64,000 nt of DNA, from NCBI GenBank assembly GCA_019426215.1, contig CM033404.1:2542001-2606000 (forward strand), written 5' to 3'. Positions 24,501 through 35,500 of the stretch are shown here, piece after piece (position 1 is the first letter of the stretch; the number at the start of each line of letters is the position of its first letter). The stretch comes from Buddleja alternifolia (lineage: Eukaryota > Streptophyta > Magnoliopsida > Lamiales > Scrophulariaceae). The notes below the pieces were generated by a model. The model was given only the letters and a program-made list of their open reading frames with translations. It made no database searches and was not told where the DNA came from. The position numbers were made by a program, and so were the translations under genes.

Positions 24501-25699
24501 CTTGTGATAATATTTTGAATAGTTTCGGGGTTATCTTGCCAGACGCCTCTATTGTTCCTAATTTTTGAAATATCATTATGGCGTCGGCGCTCAGAAGCGC
24601 AATTATGGAAAAATTTTGTGTTTCGGTCACCCTCCTTCATCCACAATGCCCGGCTCCTTTGGTGCCAAGCAATTTCCTCACTAGATTTAAGTTCTTCTAA
24701 TTCATTTCGAAGAGTATTTTCACGGCCCTTAGAGTCGACAGTGATCTCTCCGGAGCAAATAGAAAGAATTTCCTCTTCAATCTCTTTTATTCTACGACAT
24801 GTATCCCCAATAGACATACGACTCCACTAAAGAAGACCAATCCTACAATTTTTAATATTGTCCCACACGAGTTCGATGGGATCATGAGTAGAATTTGACT
24901 TCCAAGACTCCCTAATCACACGCTCACAATCTGAAGACCTAAGCCAAACAGATTCGAAGCGAAATTTACGTTTTTTCTTATGAGGTCGAGGCATGATTGA
25001 CGGGTCAGATTGGATCAGAATAGGACGATGATCAGAGGCAATAGAGTTCAGATTCGTGACACAAGAATTAGGAAACAAATTAAGCCACCCTGAGTTCCCA
25101 CAAGCTCGGTCGAGTCTAAGTCGGACCGTGCGGGGGTGGATCCATTTGTTTGACCAAGTAAGTTTGGGGCCCGTAAAACCTAAATCGTGAAGGTCGCACT
25201 TATCCAGGGCATCCTGAAAATCACGGATTTGCCAAAGTGGTCGAGGTAGGGTAGCTTCTTTTTCATCCTGATGAAGGATTTCATTAAAGTCCCATGCCAC
25301 AAGCCAAGGCGAAAAGACATTTTGATTGAGTCGTTCAAGGAGTTTCCAAGATTCTTTGCGTTTAGTACTATCAGGATCCCCATAGAACCCCGTGAAACGC
25401 CACGAATCAGAGGAAGCATTTGGATAGACTCGAACATCAATATGGGACTTCGAAAAAGTTTGGAGAACAACATCAACTTTTTTATCCCAAAGGAGACCAA
25501 GCCCACCCCCTTTTCCCACCGAGTCGACACAAAAACCAAACATATTAACACGAGCTTTCAAGCGATCAAAAACAAAAGACTTGCACTTTGTCTCCGAAAG
25601 GAAGACGATTGAGGGGTGATGGACACGAATCAGGTCCACAAGATGATGAACTGCCCCGGAACCCCCCAGTCCTTGGCAGTTCCATGCTAGGATATTCAT
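21590..25699 (-). pseudogene. LINE ORF2: endonuclease, reverse transcriptase, zinc finger, RNase H; one nonsense codon
   Basis: This is a single frame of 1,369 codons from ATG 25699, broken only by TAG at 24829-24827 (codon 291). Residues 1 to about 230 are an AP-type endonuclease (MNILAWNCQGLGG; SETKC; SDHRPILI). The reverse transcriptase follows (SPGPDGMSPIFFQKFW; LDMSKAYDRVEW; GDPLSPYLFL; the catalytic HLLFADDTLIY near codon 690). Next comes a zf-RVT region (CPVCNSEVEDEYHIVLGC), and then a C-terminal RNase H of the plant type (INVDGAV; EALAAVEGL; EGDCLSVI). In the last RNase H motif the usual NxxAH is NSVAY, so the His is replaced by Tyr (codon at 21685-21683). It makes the cDNA and nicks the target for ORF1-bound RNA. 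The ORF2 ATG overlaps a TGA in the ORF1 C-terminal frame. Confidence 0.92.
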
Positions 25700-27308
25700 T
25701 GAGTCCGGCGGGACTGCTTAGCAGTCGCCGCCTAATCCTCATCCATTTCAGGGATAGTCGTAGAGCAGTTCCTAATCTGAACAAACTCGGAGACCGGGAT
25801 ATCTGTTAACCGAAGGGTTTGATTATTAATCTTGAGGGGAGGGGAGTTTTTCTTACGTTTATTTTTCCCAATTTTATGATTAACCGAGAGGGCTTTTGAG
25901 GTTTTTGGTGGGGTTAAGTTGATTTGCAACAGGATATTAATAAGCATAGGAGATGTAGGTATCTGCTGGTACGACATGGGTTGGCTAGGGGGGGTGATAT
26001 TTTGCATAGGGGGCGTGGTGTGCATGGGGGACGTAGACAGAATGGGTGAGGAAGAATTGTGCATGGGATTTATTTTAGAATTCATGTCCGAATAGGGCCT
26101 GTCACACTTATGTTGTGTGATTGTGATTGGATGTGTGATTTCAATGAGACGGGATGAGTTGGCGGAGGCAAATTGGGGAATGGGTTGGCTAGCCGGAACA
26201 GTGACAGTGTTCGGCTGTAAAGAGCCGAGCCCTCATTCATTGATGATGAATTGACAGGAAGCGAGCTTGGAATTATTGTGCCTGGTAGAGGTGATGTTTC
26301 ATGATCGGGAGAAAAAAGGTTTTCACCTTCGAGATCATCATCCGACTCGTCAACCAACCGAAGTCGATAACGAGGACGAGATCCACCCGAGTGAGCAGGA
26401 ATCCGCGAGGGATTATGAACATCATCTTTAGCCGAGCTACGACGAGCTTGAGGGGGGCGATAGACCGGACTGGTTGAACGGGACTGGATATCCGTTTGGT
26501 TACCAATCGGAGTTCTCCAGCTGTTTGACTGACCTTCACGGTGAGGTGGTATAAAACCGAATTTCAGGGAAACCAGTGGGTTTGAACGACGATTAGAAAA
26601 CTTCAGCCAAGGACCATATGGAGTGCGTTCACCAGGATGAACAAAGTTTTGATTATATCGAAGCTCACAACCATCTTCGATATGGCCAATCACTCCACAT
26701 AGATAACAAAAATTTTGGAGATTTTCATAGGAAAATGACAATTTTAAGTCTTGCCCACCTGGGATGCTAAGAGTCATAACACGGAGGAGAGGTTTTGAAA
26801 CATTAATATGAACCCTAAGACGAAACATCGAGTCCCAGAAGAAACCACTTTTAGACAGATCCATATCAACAAAAATGCCCATATGATTACCGATAATAGT
26901 AGCAATATTTTGATTCATCAGACTCAAAGGGAGACCCGAGACCCTAACAAAGATATCATTCCAATCCAGATTAATCGCTTTTGGGTCCTCAAATTCATTC
27001 AGTTTTTTCAAAATAATCATATCATTGTCAAAATTCCAAGGACCTCCTTCTACGACTCGATCTAAATCGACACTGTGATTAAACGCAAACAAGAACCGAG
27101 AGTTGCCAAGGCGTGATATCTCCATCCCCCGCCTTGGACGGAAAGAACCCATAACAGTGTCTCTAAAGGCCGGGAAGTTTATTCGACGATCAGTAGCGAT
27201 ACGTCCCACAAGGATCCTAGGGTTGTAGCCCTCCCCTGGGTGACAAATATCAGCCGGAATACTCACCTTAACAGATTCACTATCAGTCAGAGTAAAATCA
27301 CGTGCCAT
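25700..27308 (-). pseudogene. LINE ORF1: DUF4283 RNA-binding protein with CCHC zinc knuckle, frameshifted near the end
   Basis: ATG 27308 opens 408 codons to TGA at 26084-26082. The N-terminal half resembles DUF4283 (NSRFLFAFNHSVDLDRVVEG, GGPWNFDNDMIILKK, FVRVSGLPLSLMN), and is followed by the knuckle CYLCGVIGHIEDGC (CX2CX4HX4C) and a Ser/Pro/Arg-rich tail. A second frame overlaps the stop as ATGA at 26085 and runs to TAG 25734-25732. Beyond that TAG the same frame stays open for 11 codons and ends in TGA, overlapping the ATG of ORF2. The simplest reading is one ORF1 with a frameshift near 26085 and one nonsense codon. ORF1 proteins coat LINE RNA as a ribonucleoprotein. Confidence 0.85.
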
Positions 27309-27776
27309 TCGATAATTCAGCGTCCATACCGCTCTGTAGATTGGATTTTAGATGAAGTCGATGAACAGTAGCAGAACCGGGATCCCACTAGAGTCGAGAG
27401 TGAACCCCTAATCCGCGAAAGCATGAAAAGAGACGGAAAAAACAAACAAACGCGATTAGCCAAAGAAAACTAAGCAAAAATCGTAACAATACGCAGAATC
27501 GACATAGAAAAAAAAGGGGCGATGAGGTGCGAGAAAAGTGCAGAGATTCCCGGCGAGGGCAAATCCGGTCGGGGGACGCAACGAGATTGTCGAAGTGAAA
27601 GGCCTCGACGAGTAGACGTGGATCTTTCCCAAGAAGCTAGAACCTCGTGAATCACTTAAGAGGGAGATTGAAGGAGAAGGAGGTGCAAAAACCAGATCTG
27701 AAGAACCCTTTGCTCTCAAACAGAGAGAGAGAAAGACTCCCAGAAGGGAGAGAGAAAAATATCGCCTTTTAAATTC
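27309..27776 (-). promoter_or_regulatory. LINE 5' UTR / internal promoter region
   Basis: About 470 nt lie between the 5' terminus and ORF1. The region is rich in CT on the sense strand (GAGAGA runs at 27720-27755 on the plus strand), as is common in plant LINE leaders. No motif can be assigned with certainty. Confidence 0.5.
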
Positions 27777-28035
27777 GACCAAACTATATATTAAGTGGGT
27801 GTGAAAGATCATTTGTTGAACCGTGGGATGAACCATTGTCAAACTAGCGATGTTATAGTTATATAATACATAATAATATATCTCCTTAATATATATATAT
27901 ATATATATATATTATGAGACCAAACTATATATTAAGTGGGTGTGAAAGATCATTTGTTGAACGTGGGATGAACCATTGTCAAACTAGTGATGTTATAATT
28001 ATATAATAAATAATAATTTATGTACTTAATATAAT
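27777..28035. repeat. Tandem duplication of about 135 bp that received the LINE
   Basis: GACCAAACTATATATTAAGT and about 100 following bases occur at 27777 and again at 27917 with few changes (for example GAACCGTGGG against GAACGTGGG). The LINE entered the first copy, so the duplication is older than the insertion. AT and ATAAT microsatellites close each unit (27890-27913; 28029-28052). Confidence 0.85.
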
Positions 28036-28179
28036 ATAATATAATATAATATATGTGTATATAATTAAATAATACATATGAAAAGTATTCAATCATAACA
28101 AAGATTTAAAATATTCCTAAATTCAATACACTTGATATTCTAAATCAATCGCGTTTAGTTTGAAAGAAACAAAAAAAAT

Positions 28180-28180
28180 A

Positions 28181-28213
<33 letters not shown>
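28180..28213. repeat. (AAT)n microsatellite
   Basis: About eleven AAT units lie at the junction between segment copies A and B. Confidence 0.85.
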
Positions 28214-28268
28214 CCACACGATTGACGTGCTTTTTCTTTTTTATGGAGGTGTAAAGGGTGGGAGTGAG

Positions 28269-29204
28269 TAGGAGTGTTCATGGTTATTCAAAATCGTACC
28301 ATACCGGCCGTACCGTACCTAGTTGTATCGAAATTACGATTTTTTTCTATAAAAATTTAGGTTTTCATATGAGCTGTGACCGTAATGATTATTTGGTATG
28401 GTTTTGATTTTAGAAATTTTAACCCGAAAAAAATCGTATCAGGTCGTATATTATATATGATAATTAATTATATTATTTATGTTCTATATAAGTGATTCTA
28501 CTAAAGAAACTTATAGAACGTAGAACGTATAGGGACAAATACACTAAGAATCAGATTTGTTATACAACTAATGTGAGATTTTGAGGATTTTAAAAAATTA
28601 TGAATTTAGGAATTAGTTAAAAGAATTTATCACTCAAACTTTCTTTGTTTGATTTCTATTGAATTTATATTTTTAACTAAATTCTGGTGAATTAGTATTT
28701 TTTTTGTATTGGTTTCAACTATAATAATAAGAGTTTCATTCTTATTTTTTATTACCTTTATTTTAAAGCTCATAACTTTCTTATTTTTTAGTATATCATG
28801 TAAAATTTCACTAACTCAATTCTTTTCGAAATCCGTCAATATTAAATAATAATATTTACTAAGATATTTATGTACACTTATAGCTAACTTTTTGTATATA
28901 CTTTGTATTTGATAATATGTAAAATGTAAAGGTCTCTTATGTGATCACGTCCGAATTAATTAAGTATATGATAAATTTCACTAGACTTTTATGCATAAAA
29001 AGGTTGAAATAATACTATGTAGATAAATTTATAAAAATACCGCAAAATAGTACCGTACCGAACGGAAACCGCATAATACCGTATGCAATGGTACCGGTTC
29101 CAAAAGGTCCGATTTTGATTTTAACTATCTAAATACCGTAACTATTGGTATGGTATAAATTTAGTGGAAAAAAAACCGCAACAATCGAACCGTGTCCACC
29201 CCTA
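28269..29204. mobile_element. hAT-like element of 936 bp in copy B
   Basis: The left end is TAGGAGTGTTCATGG, and the right end read in reverse is TAGGGGTGGACACGG. The flanks GGAGTGAG and TGAGTGAC share GAGTGA, consistent with a decayed 8-bp duplication. Sub-terminal blocks contain many ACCGTACC/GTACCG words on both sides. No transposase is encoded. Confidence 0.65.
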
Positions 29205-29348
29205 TGAGTGACTGACCACGAAATGTGCTCCATTTCCTATGGGCGAGGATCAAACTCCCAACCTCATGGTTACAGGAACAAGACGAACTACCACCACGCC
29301 ACACTTCGTGGTTTTTTGTTTCAAGCTTTTACTTAGGTAAGACAGGAA

Positions 29349-29351
29349 ATT

Positions 29352-29384
<33 letters not shown>
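29349..29384. repeat. AT microsatellite
   Basis: A pure (AT)n run of about 15 units lies within copy B. Confidence 0.85.
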
Positions 29385-29385
<1 letters not shown>

Positions 29386-29864
29386 CTATAACGTTCATTT
29401 TTTTTTCGCTTTCCAAAGTACCTTAATTAATTTTTTCTGTAATAGTAACATTAAACTATGTTACTCCTCTGAATTGTATTGTTCTTTTAGAATATTTTTT
29501 CATTCGATTTAGGAGCTTTGGAATCAATGTATTTTCGACAATTCAAAATTTCTCTTCCCAAAAAATTCTAGTTCGATCTTAATACATAGTGATAAAGAAA
29601 AGGCATTTGAGCCTCAAGTTTATATAGTCTTTTACCTAAAACAAGTTTGACTTTTTTTTTTCTCAAATAAAGAAAGCTACAATTTCTAAGTGAAATAAGT
29701 GTCACGTCGAATGGAAATGTGTTTTTGATAATAAATGGAAATGTGACATTTGTGGACATATAAAATTGCAACTTTATGAGGAATATAAGTCAACGTAACT
29801 AAAGTTTTGTGATAATAAAGACACGCTTTAAACTTTTAGATAAGGCGGGTACATTATTTTTTTA

Positions 29865-30252
29865 GTCCGTTAATTTGGTTTCTCTTGCGTTTTAGTCTTT
29901 TCAGTTGTCACATTACAAAATTAGTCTGTTATCTTCGGACTTTTTGTAATTTTAGTTCTTTTGTGCTTATAAAATTGATAAATTTAGTTTGTGGCACAGT
30001 CTTCCCTCAAAATGGTATCCGGAAGACGATCTAACCCATAAAAACGAGGATTTGGAATATTCGGTGATACGGCGATCAAACAAAAGTATAAATTTATGAA
30101 AGTCAAATTTTATTTCGGAAGCATGTTGAGCCTGATTTATTTGTGGGGATTATGTCATGGATTAAAATTACAAAAAGTCAGAAGATAGCGGATCAATTTT
30201 ACAATGCGTCAACTTAAAGGATTAAAATTGAAGTAAGATCAAATTAACTTTT
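29865..30252. mobile_element. Foldback element in copy B
   Basis: The left arm has GTTAATTTGGTTTCTCTTGC and TTACAAAATTAGTCTGTTATC. The right arm read in reverse has GTTAATTTGATCTTACTTCA and TTGTAAAATTGATCCGCTATC. The two arms enclose a short unrelated centre. No ORF. Confidence 0.6.
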
Positions 30253-31423
30253 TGTAAAAAATAATTTTTCTGCTAAGGTGGTCATAAATGATTTAGAATA
30301 TATTGATATTTACTACGTATTAAATGGAACCCCCACTTGGCTTTTTCTATAGTAAAAAGCATCTAAAGTCGTGTTTGGAGATTTGATTTTCCTTATAATA
30401 ATCATCGAACAAGCCAACTCCTATTTTCCTGGCAAAATTTAACTTTTCTTTCTTTCCTTCTTTTTTTATTTTACCTAATTAAAGGATTAGTGACAACGAC
30501 AAGTAGTTCATTAAATAATTTTATTGCTTGACTACTCGCAAGTGGCAACTAACAAGTTCAATTTTTGTGAAATTCTAGTAGCCATGAAATCAAAATATTA
30601 AGTGGGTGTGAAAGATAAACAGTGCTCGAGCGCTCCGATCATTTCATCTCGAGTAGGTTGCCGATGGGATGAACCATTGTTAAATTACAAGGCCCAAATA
30701 GCCCGAATTGTAGGCATTTGAAAATATAATGAACCTACCAATCATCTGTATTGAAATTATTTGAAAAGAGCATTGAATTGAACAATTTAAAGACCCTGTA
30801 CTTCTCCAGATATAATTTTCATATAGTTCTAAGGAGTTTTATAAATGTAATAAATATGAGTAAAGTTATTCTGTTCTTAGTCAGATAACAAAGATTTAAA
30901 ATATTTCTAAATTCTACCACAAGGGTGATTTTTATCTTGATTTTCTAAATCAGTAATGCATTATTTAGTCGATAGATGACGCGAACAAAATCCCTCCTTA
31001 TTCTAGTTTGTTTTATATTCGAAACAGAAAGATAATTTGTTACCATTGTCAAACTAGTGGCGTTATAATTACATAGTATACATTGAATAACAATTTATGT
31101 ACTTAATATAATATATATCTAATTAAATAATAAATATGAAAAGTCATCACCAAATTCTATTGAAAATCAGTTCTTTGACAACAAAATATTATAATAATAA
31201 TAAATTATTTCCTATTATATGAAGTCATACCAATTATGTGAGGAATCTAATTAGCAAAACGAAATGTAAGAAATCATTACGATTAATGAATATATTTATA
31301 AAAATTGATGCCAAAGAGATGCGTGATTTACAATTTGTATGAAACATTTGATTTGATTTGAAGTCAAGATTATGCAAATGCAATCACTTCGACATTATTC
31401 TAGGTTATTTGATCTCCACCCAC

Positions 31424-31755
31424 TTTTTTTTTTTTTTTTTTAAGAAACAATAGAAAATATTATTAAGGAAAATCAGCAATAACAAGTGTTCATAGTTGAT
31501 ACTTGGTGGCTCGGGGAGTCTAACTCCCAGAGCTTATCTACCACACAAATAGTTAAAATATAATAAAATATATATAATTGGGTGGACCCTACACGTGTTT
31601 TAACACTGTTTGTACTGAATATTTCCAGAGATTTGAATTCCCAGAAGCCACCAAATATCACCCAGCGTTCACAATGTGTGGAGGAAGGACAGACTCCCCT
31701 TTGATATCCACAACAGCACTACACGCAAGCAAATGAGCAGGGATATTTGATACGA
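31424..31755 (-). mobile_element. 5'-truncated LINE fragment (RNase H end plus A-tail)
   Basis: The minus strand reads NIPAHLLACSAVVDI, the terminal AH-LA motif of plant LINE RNase H, followed by about 290 nt of 3' sequence and a run of about 20 A (T run 31424-31442). The flanks TTATTTGATC and ATATTTGATA share TATTTGAT or ATTTGAT and may be a short target duplication. Confidence 0.6.
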
Positions 31756-31759
31756 TCCA

Positions 31760-32574
31760 ACATCATTTGTTCTTCAATTCGAGTAGAAGAATGATACTCC
31801 AAAAAATAAAGAGAGAGAAGAGACATTAATTTTTTAGGCTAAAACTTTTCTGCCTCTTTTATCATTCACGTTACTGATATTTAAAATACAAATTCCTAAT
31901 AACTAGCCACTATGAGATAAGGCTCAATCTAAAACTACCCACAACTAATAATAACTCCTACTATTTTAAAACACTATTAGATAATAACACTAATAAAAAT
32001 CAAACGTGAAATAGCTGGAAAGATAAGAGCCTAAATAATTAATTAAAATCTAAATTGGAAATCGATTGAAGAATTTAAATTGTTCTTCTTCAGCAATTTA
32101 GGCCAGACGCATATCAATATTCCACCCATTTTGTGCATGAAGGGTCTTAAGTCCCAATACAAGAATTTTTGTGAAGAAAAATCAATAATTAGTTGGTTCC
32201 CATAATTCAGTACTAAGTCAACTGTTTTATTGGTTGCATTATTGGTTTTATTGATTTTTCAAAAATGGAGTTATTTTGAGATTTGTTTTAGTTTTATGAT
32301 CTGTCCCCAGTCCACTAGCTCAATCCGGATTTTCTGTTGTACATTTGTGTTACACTTTATGTTACATGCACAAATGCGTAACCGCCCGTGTATATACTTA
32401 TTACGCAATTTGTACAGTTTATAAATTAGGTGACGGTTCGATTTATCCGATTAATTATAAAGAGTTACAAATACTCGTAGCAACTGCAAAAGATTTATAC
32501 TACTCCATTTTTGTTATATTTAATACAGGAACAATAAAACTAGAAGTAACCGCATTGATAAGTCTACCCTTACT
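31760..32574. other. Spacer downstream of the second PLT gene
   Basis: AT-rich, with no convincing ORF. The right end should hold the 3' UTR of PLT copy 2. Confidence 0.5.
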
Positions 32575-35500
32575 CTAGGTTTGGGCATTAGTGGTATTCC
32601 CCATTTGGACCTGCCCGTTATTTTCGCCCATCTTTTCCTTCAATGCCCTCGACGTAGCCCTCCACTTAAAGAAAGTCCCGAACAATGTCTCCATTTCCTC
32701 GAGCGTTTTTCCTTGAGTCTCAGGGAGTAAAGTGTAAAAGAACACCAACGCAACACAAGTAACCCCTCCATACAAAAAGAACGCACCTCCAATACTTATA
32801 GCCTTGTACAAGGATATAAACGACATCGAAAGAACCCCACTTGTGACCCGGTTCACCGCGACTGCCATACTACACCCTTGGGCCCGTAACTTCAACGGGA
32901 AAACCTCCGAACTATAAACCCAAGTAATCGGGCCCAACCCGATCGAAAAAAATGCCACGTAAGACAGAACAGTGGATATACACAAAGCTACGGCCCAAAC
33001 CAATTTATGATCCGAATGTTCAATAACAGTAAGCCCAACACCAAGGCCACATAACGACACAATCATTCCAACCACACTTGATAGAAGCAACGGCCGCCGT
33101 CCGATCCTATCCAACCAAAACGTGGCAACCAAGATGAAAACAGTCTTCGTAAATCCAACGGCCATCGTCGCGAGTAGCTTGTCCGTGTCATTAGTTATAC
33201 CCGCTCTCTCGAAGATCTCCGGACTGTACAAAACGACGGCGTCTATGCCACTCGCCTGTTGGAAGAAATGTATCCCCACGGCGCATATTAGAATGTGGCG
33301 CACCGCCGGCGTGGGGCGGAGGAGAAGCTCCCGCCATACGCCCTCGCCGTGGTGTCGTTTGGTGACGGAAACGACGTCGTCGTTGGAGTTTTCGGGTATG
33401 CCGGCGGCTTCTTTGATGTCGGCGAGGCGGAGTTTGGACTCGTCCAAGGAGTCGGATGTTCGGTCGAGGACACGTTTGGCTTCGCCGAGTCGGCCCTGCA
33501 TGACGAGCCAACGCGGGGACTCGGGCATGGCGAGGACGCCGATGGCGAGGAATATGGCGGGGATGGCGCCGATTCCGAGCATGAATCGCCAGCCGAGGTT
33601 GGTTGGGAGCTTGGAGAAGGCGAAGTTTGATACATACCCCAGTAAAATGCCTGTACAAGAACATGAATCAAGTGATCAATGCATGGTAATATGCTAGCTA
33701 ATAAAACAATAACACTACGGACGGAGCCAGGATTTGTGGTCTCGAGAGGGAATACAAAAACAAAGGGGATAAAATTTGATATTTTTTAATTTTGGAGGAG
33801 CAAAATTGTAAACATAAAAAAATTATAGAGTAAAAAAGTTATTTTAATAAAGTCGAGAGAGCCCACCACCAGCCCCTTGGCTCCGTCTCTGACTACAAGA
33901 ATAATATTAGCACAAAACTTAAGTTAGTAGATCAAAGGTGTAATTGAAGATAAGTGTTAGTATAATAATTATACATAAAATTTCATTACATATAATTACT
34001 AGTGACACATTTGTTATTTTCACGCGTGTACCAATAAATGTTAAAAAGACAACTTTATATATAAATTTTTGTAAAAAATGTTATATATCAATGTTTTTGT
34101 AGCACTCTTTTTTCACATTTTCTTGATTTGGAAATAAATTATAATTAGTTGACTTTGATGACATTAGTCAATCAATACTTTCTAAATTAAGAGAATGTAA
34201 AAAAAAAATATTATGAAGACGGTGGTATATAAGATTACTCAATTTTTATTATTAAATATCAATAGCAACAATTTATATTTAAATTTTCATGACTAAACTT
34301 GTCATGACTTGATTTGAGATACCATTTTATTACGTTTGATAGTTCATGAACCTAAATACGACAAAGTGAATAATTTAGGGGTACAAAGTGTATTTCGCAC
34401 ACGTTTTAAAGATAAGAAGAATTGAGTCTTCATTAATTTTATTTTTAGCAAGAAGTTAGATTATTGATGTATCAGAGGGAATCCCATACTTATTATTACT
34501 CGCTAGAAAACATTTGACCATAATTACATCAAACATTTACGACCATTTAATTATGAGAAGAAATACTCATTTTTAGTATTAGAGGGTATTTTTGACTAAG
34601 TTTATAAGCTCCTCTAAACATCTTATAAGATGTTTTAGAGCTTATAAGCTCTATAAATTTATTTCGTAATTTAAAAAAAAAACAGCTTATAAGACCAAAA
34701 AATAAGATGTTTGGGTCTTATAAGCTGTTTTCAAAAAAGTAATTCAACCCATCTTTTTTTAAAGATCTTATAAGACGTTACATTTTATAACCTCCTAAAA
34801 CATCTTATAAGATGTAGGAGCTTATAAAATATTTTGAATAAACTTAGCCAAACAACTTCGTAATACATTCAATTATTCAACCATGTGCGATTGCACATGT
34901 TGCAAACCTGATGCAATTTCTAAAATTTGGTTGTACCATTTACTCCAACCCATCTTTTTCAGTGTTAAATATTGTCAATAAATTGATCACGAGAGTTTAA
35001 AAAAAATAAAAATTGAACTATCAAAGCAAATAGCTAGCAACAAAAATTGAACACAACTTTTGTCTATTCATGAAGGGTATGGCCGTATGGGTAGGAAAAT
35101 GCAAACCACGTTTTCTTGCTAATTGTGGGCACGACATAATTTATTAATTGGACCCCATGATGTATTTTTATTCAAAAGTTCTGGAATTTGTATTAGCTGT
35201 CCTATAAAAAAATTGTTTGCTTCTGTCATTGTATTTTTCATATAAGAAACAATTATAGTTGTATTATTTATAAGAAATATAAATAATATTATCAACCACA
35301 TGAACCTAGGTGAATCACTATCTAAGATATTTTATTTTATATAATTTAAATTGATTCTTATATATGCATCGAATCTTGTTAACACGAAGTAATTCAAATA
35401 ATTAATATCACATTGGTAGCGATATATTAATGCAATCATGACTCGATTTAAGTAAGAATTATTCAATTAAATACAGCGTAATCTTGTCACGTAAACTTAT

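Larger units (their letters stand above)
21552..27776 (-). mobile_element. Nearly intact plant L1-type LINE with target-site duplication
   Basis: The element is bounded by a 15-bp direct repeat GACCAAACTATATAT (21537-21551 and 27777-27791), the signature of target-primed reverse transcription. On the minus strand it starts near 27776 with a leader of about 470 nt. It then has ORF1 (27308 on) and ORF2 (25699-21590), and ends in a short A-tail (T run 21561-21568, with an AT run before the duplication). The length of about 6.2 kb is full size for a plant L1. Only three obvious lesions are seen in about 5.7 kb of coding sequence, so insertion is fairly recent. It lies between the two PLT genes and has split copy A of the duplicated segment. 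Confidence 0.92.
28212..31140. repeat. Duplicated intergenic segment, copy B
   Basis: Collinear with copy A. It starts at CACGATTGACGTGC (28216), continues at 29510-29790, 30370-30600 and 30596-31140, and ends with ACAAAGATTTAAAATATT-type text also found at about 28098. It is interrupted by a hAT-like element (28269-29204) and a foldback element (29865-30252) that copy A lacks. No gene is seen. Confidence 0.75.

Noticed and set aside
25732..26085. 117-codon frame as a separate LINE gene
   Set aside because: It is best read as the frameshifted C-terminal part of ORF1, since the frame continues past one TAG to a TGA overlapping the ORF2 start.
33122..33697. 191-codon plus-strand frame and other frames at the second transporter's exon 3
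   Set aside because: Shadows of the real minus-strand exon, which has all the transporter motifs.
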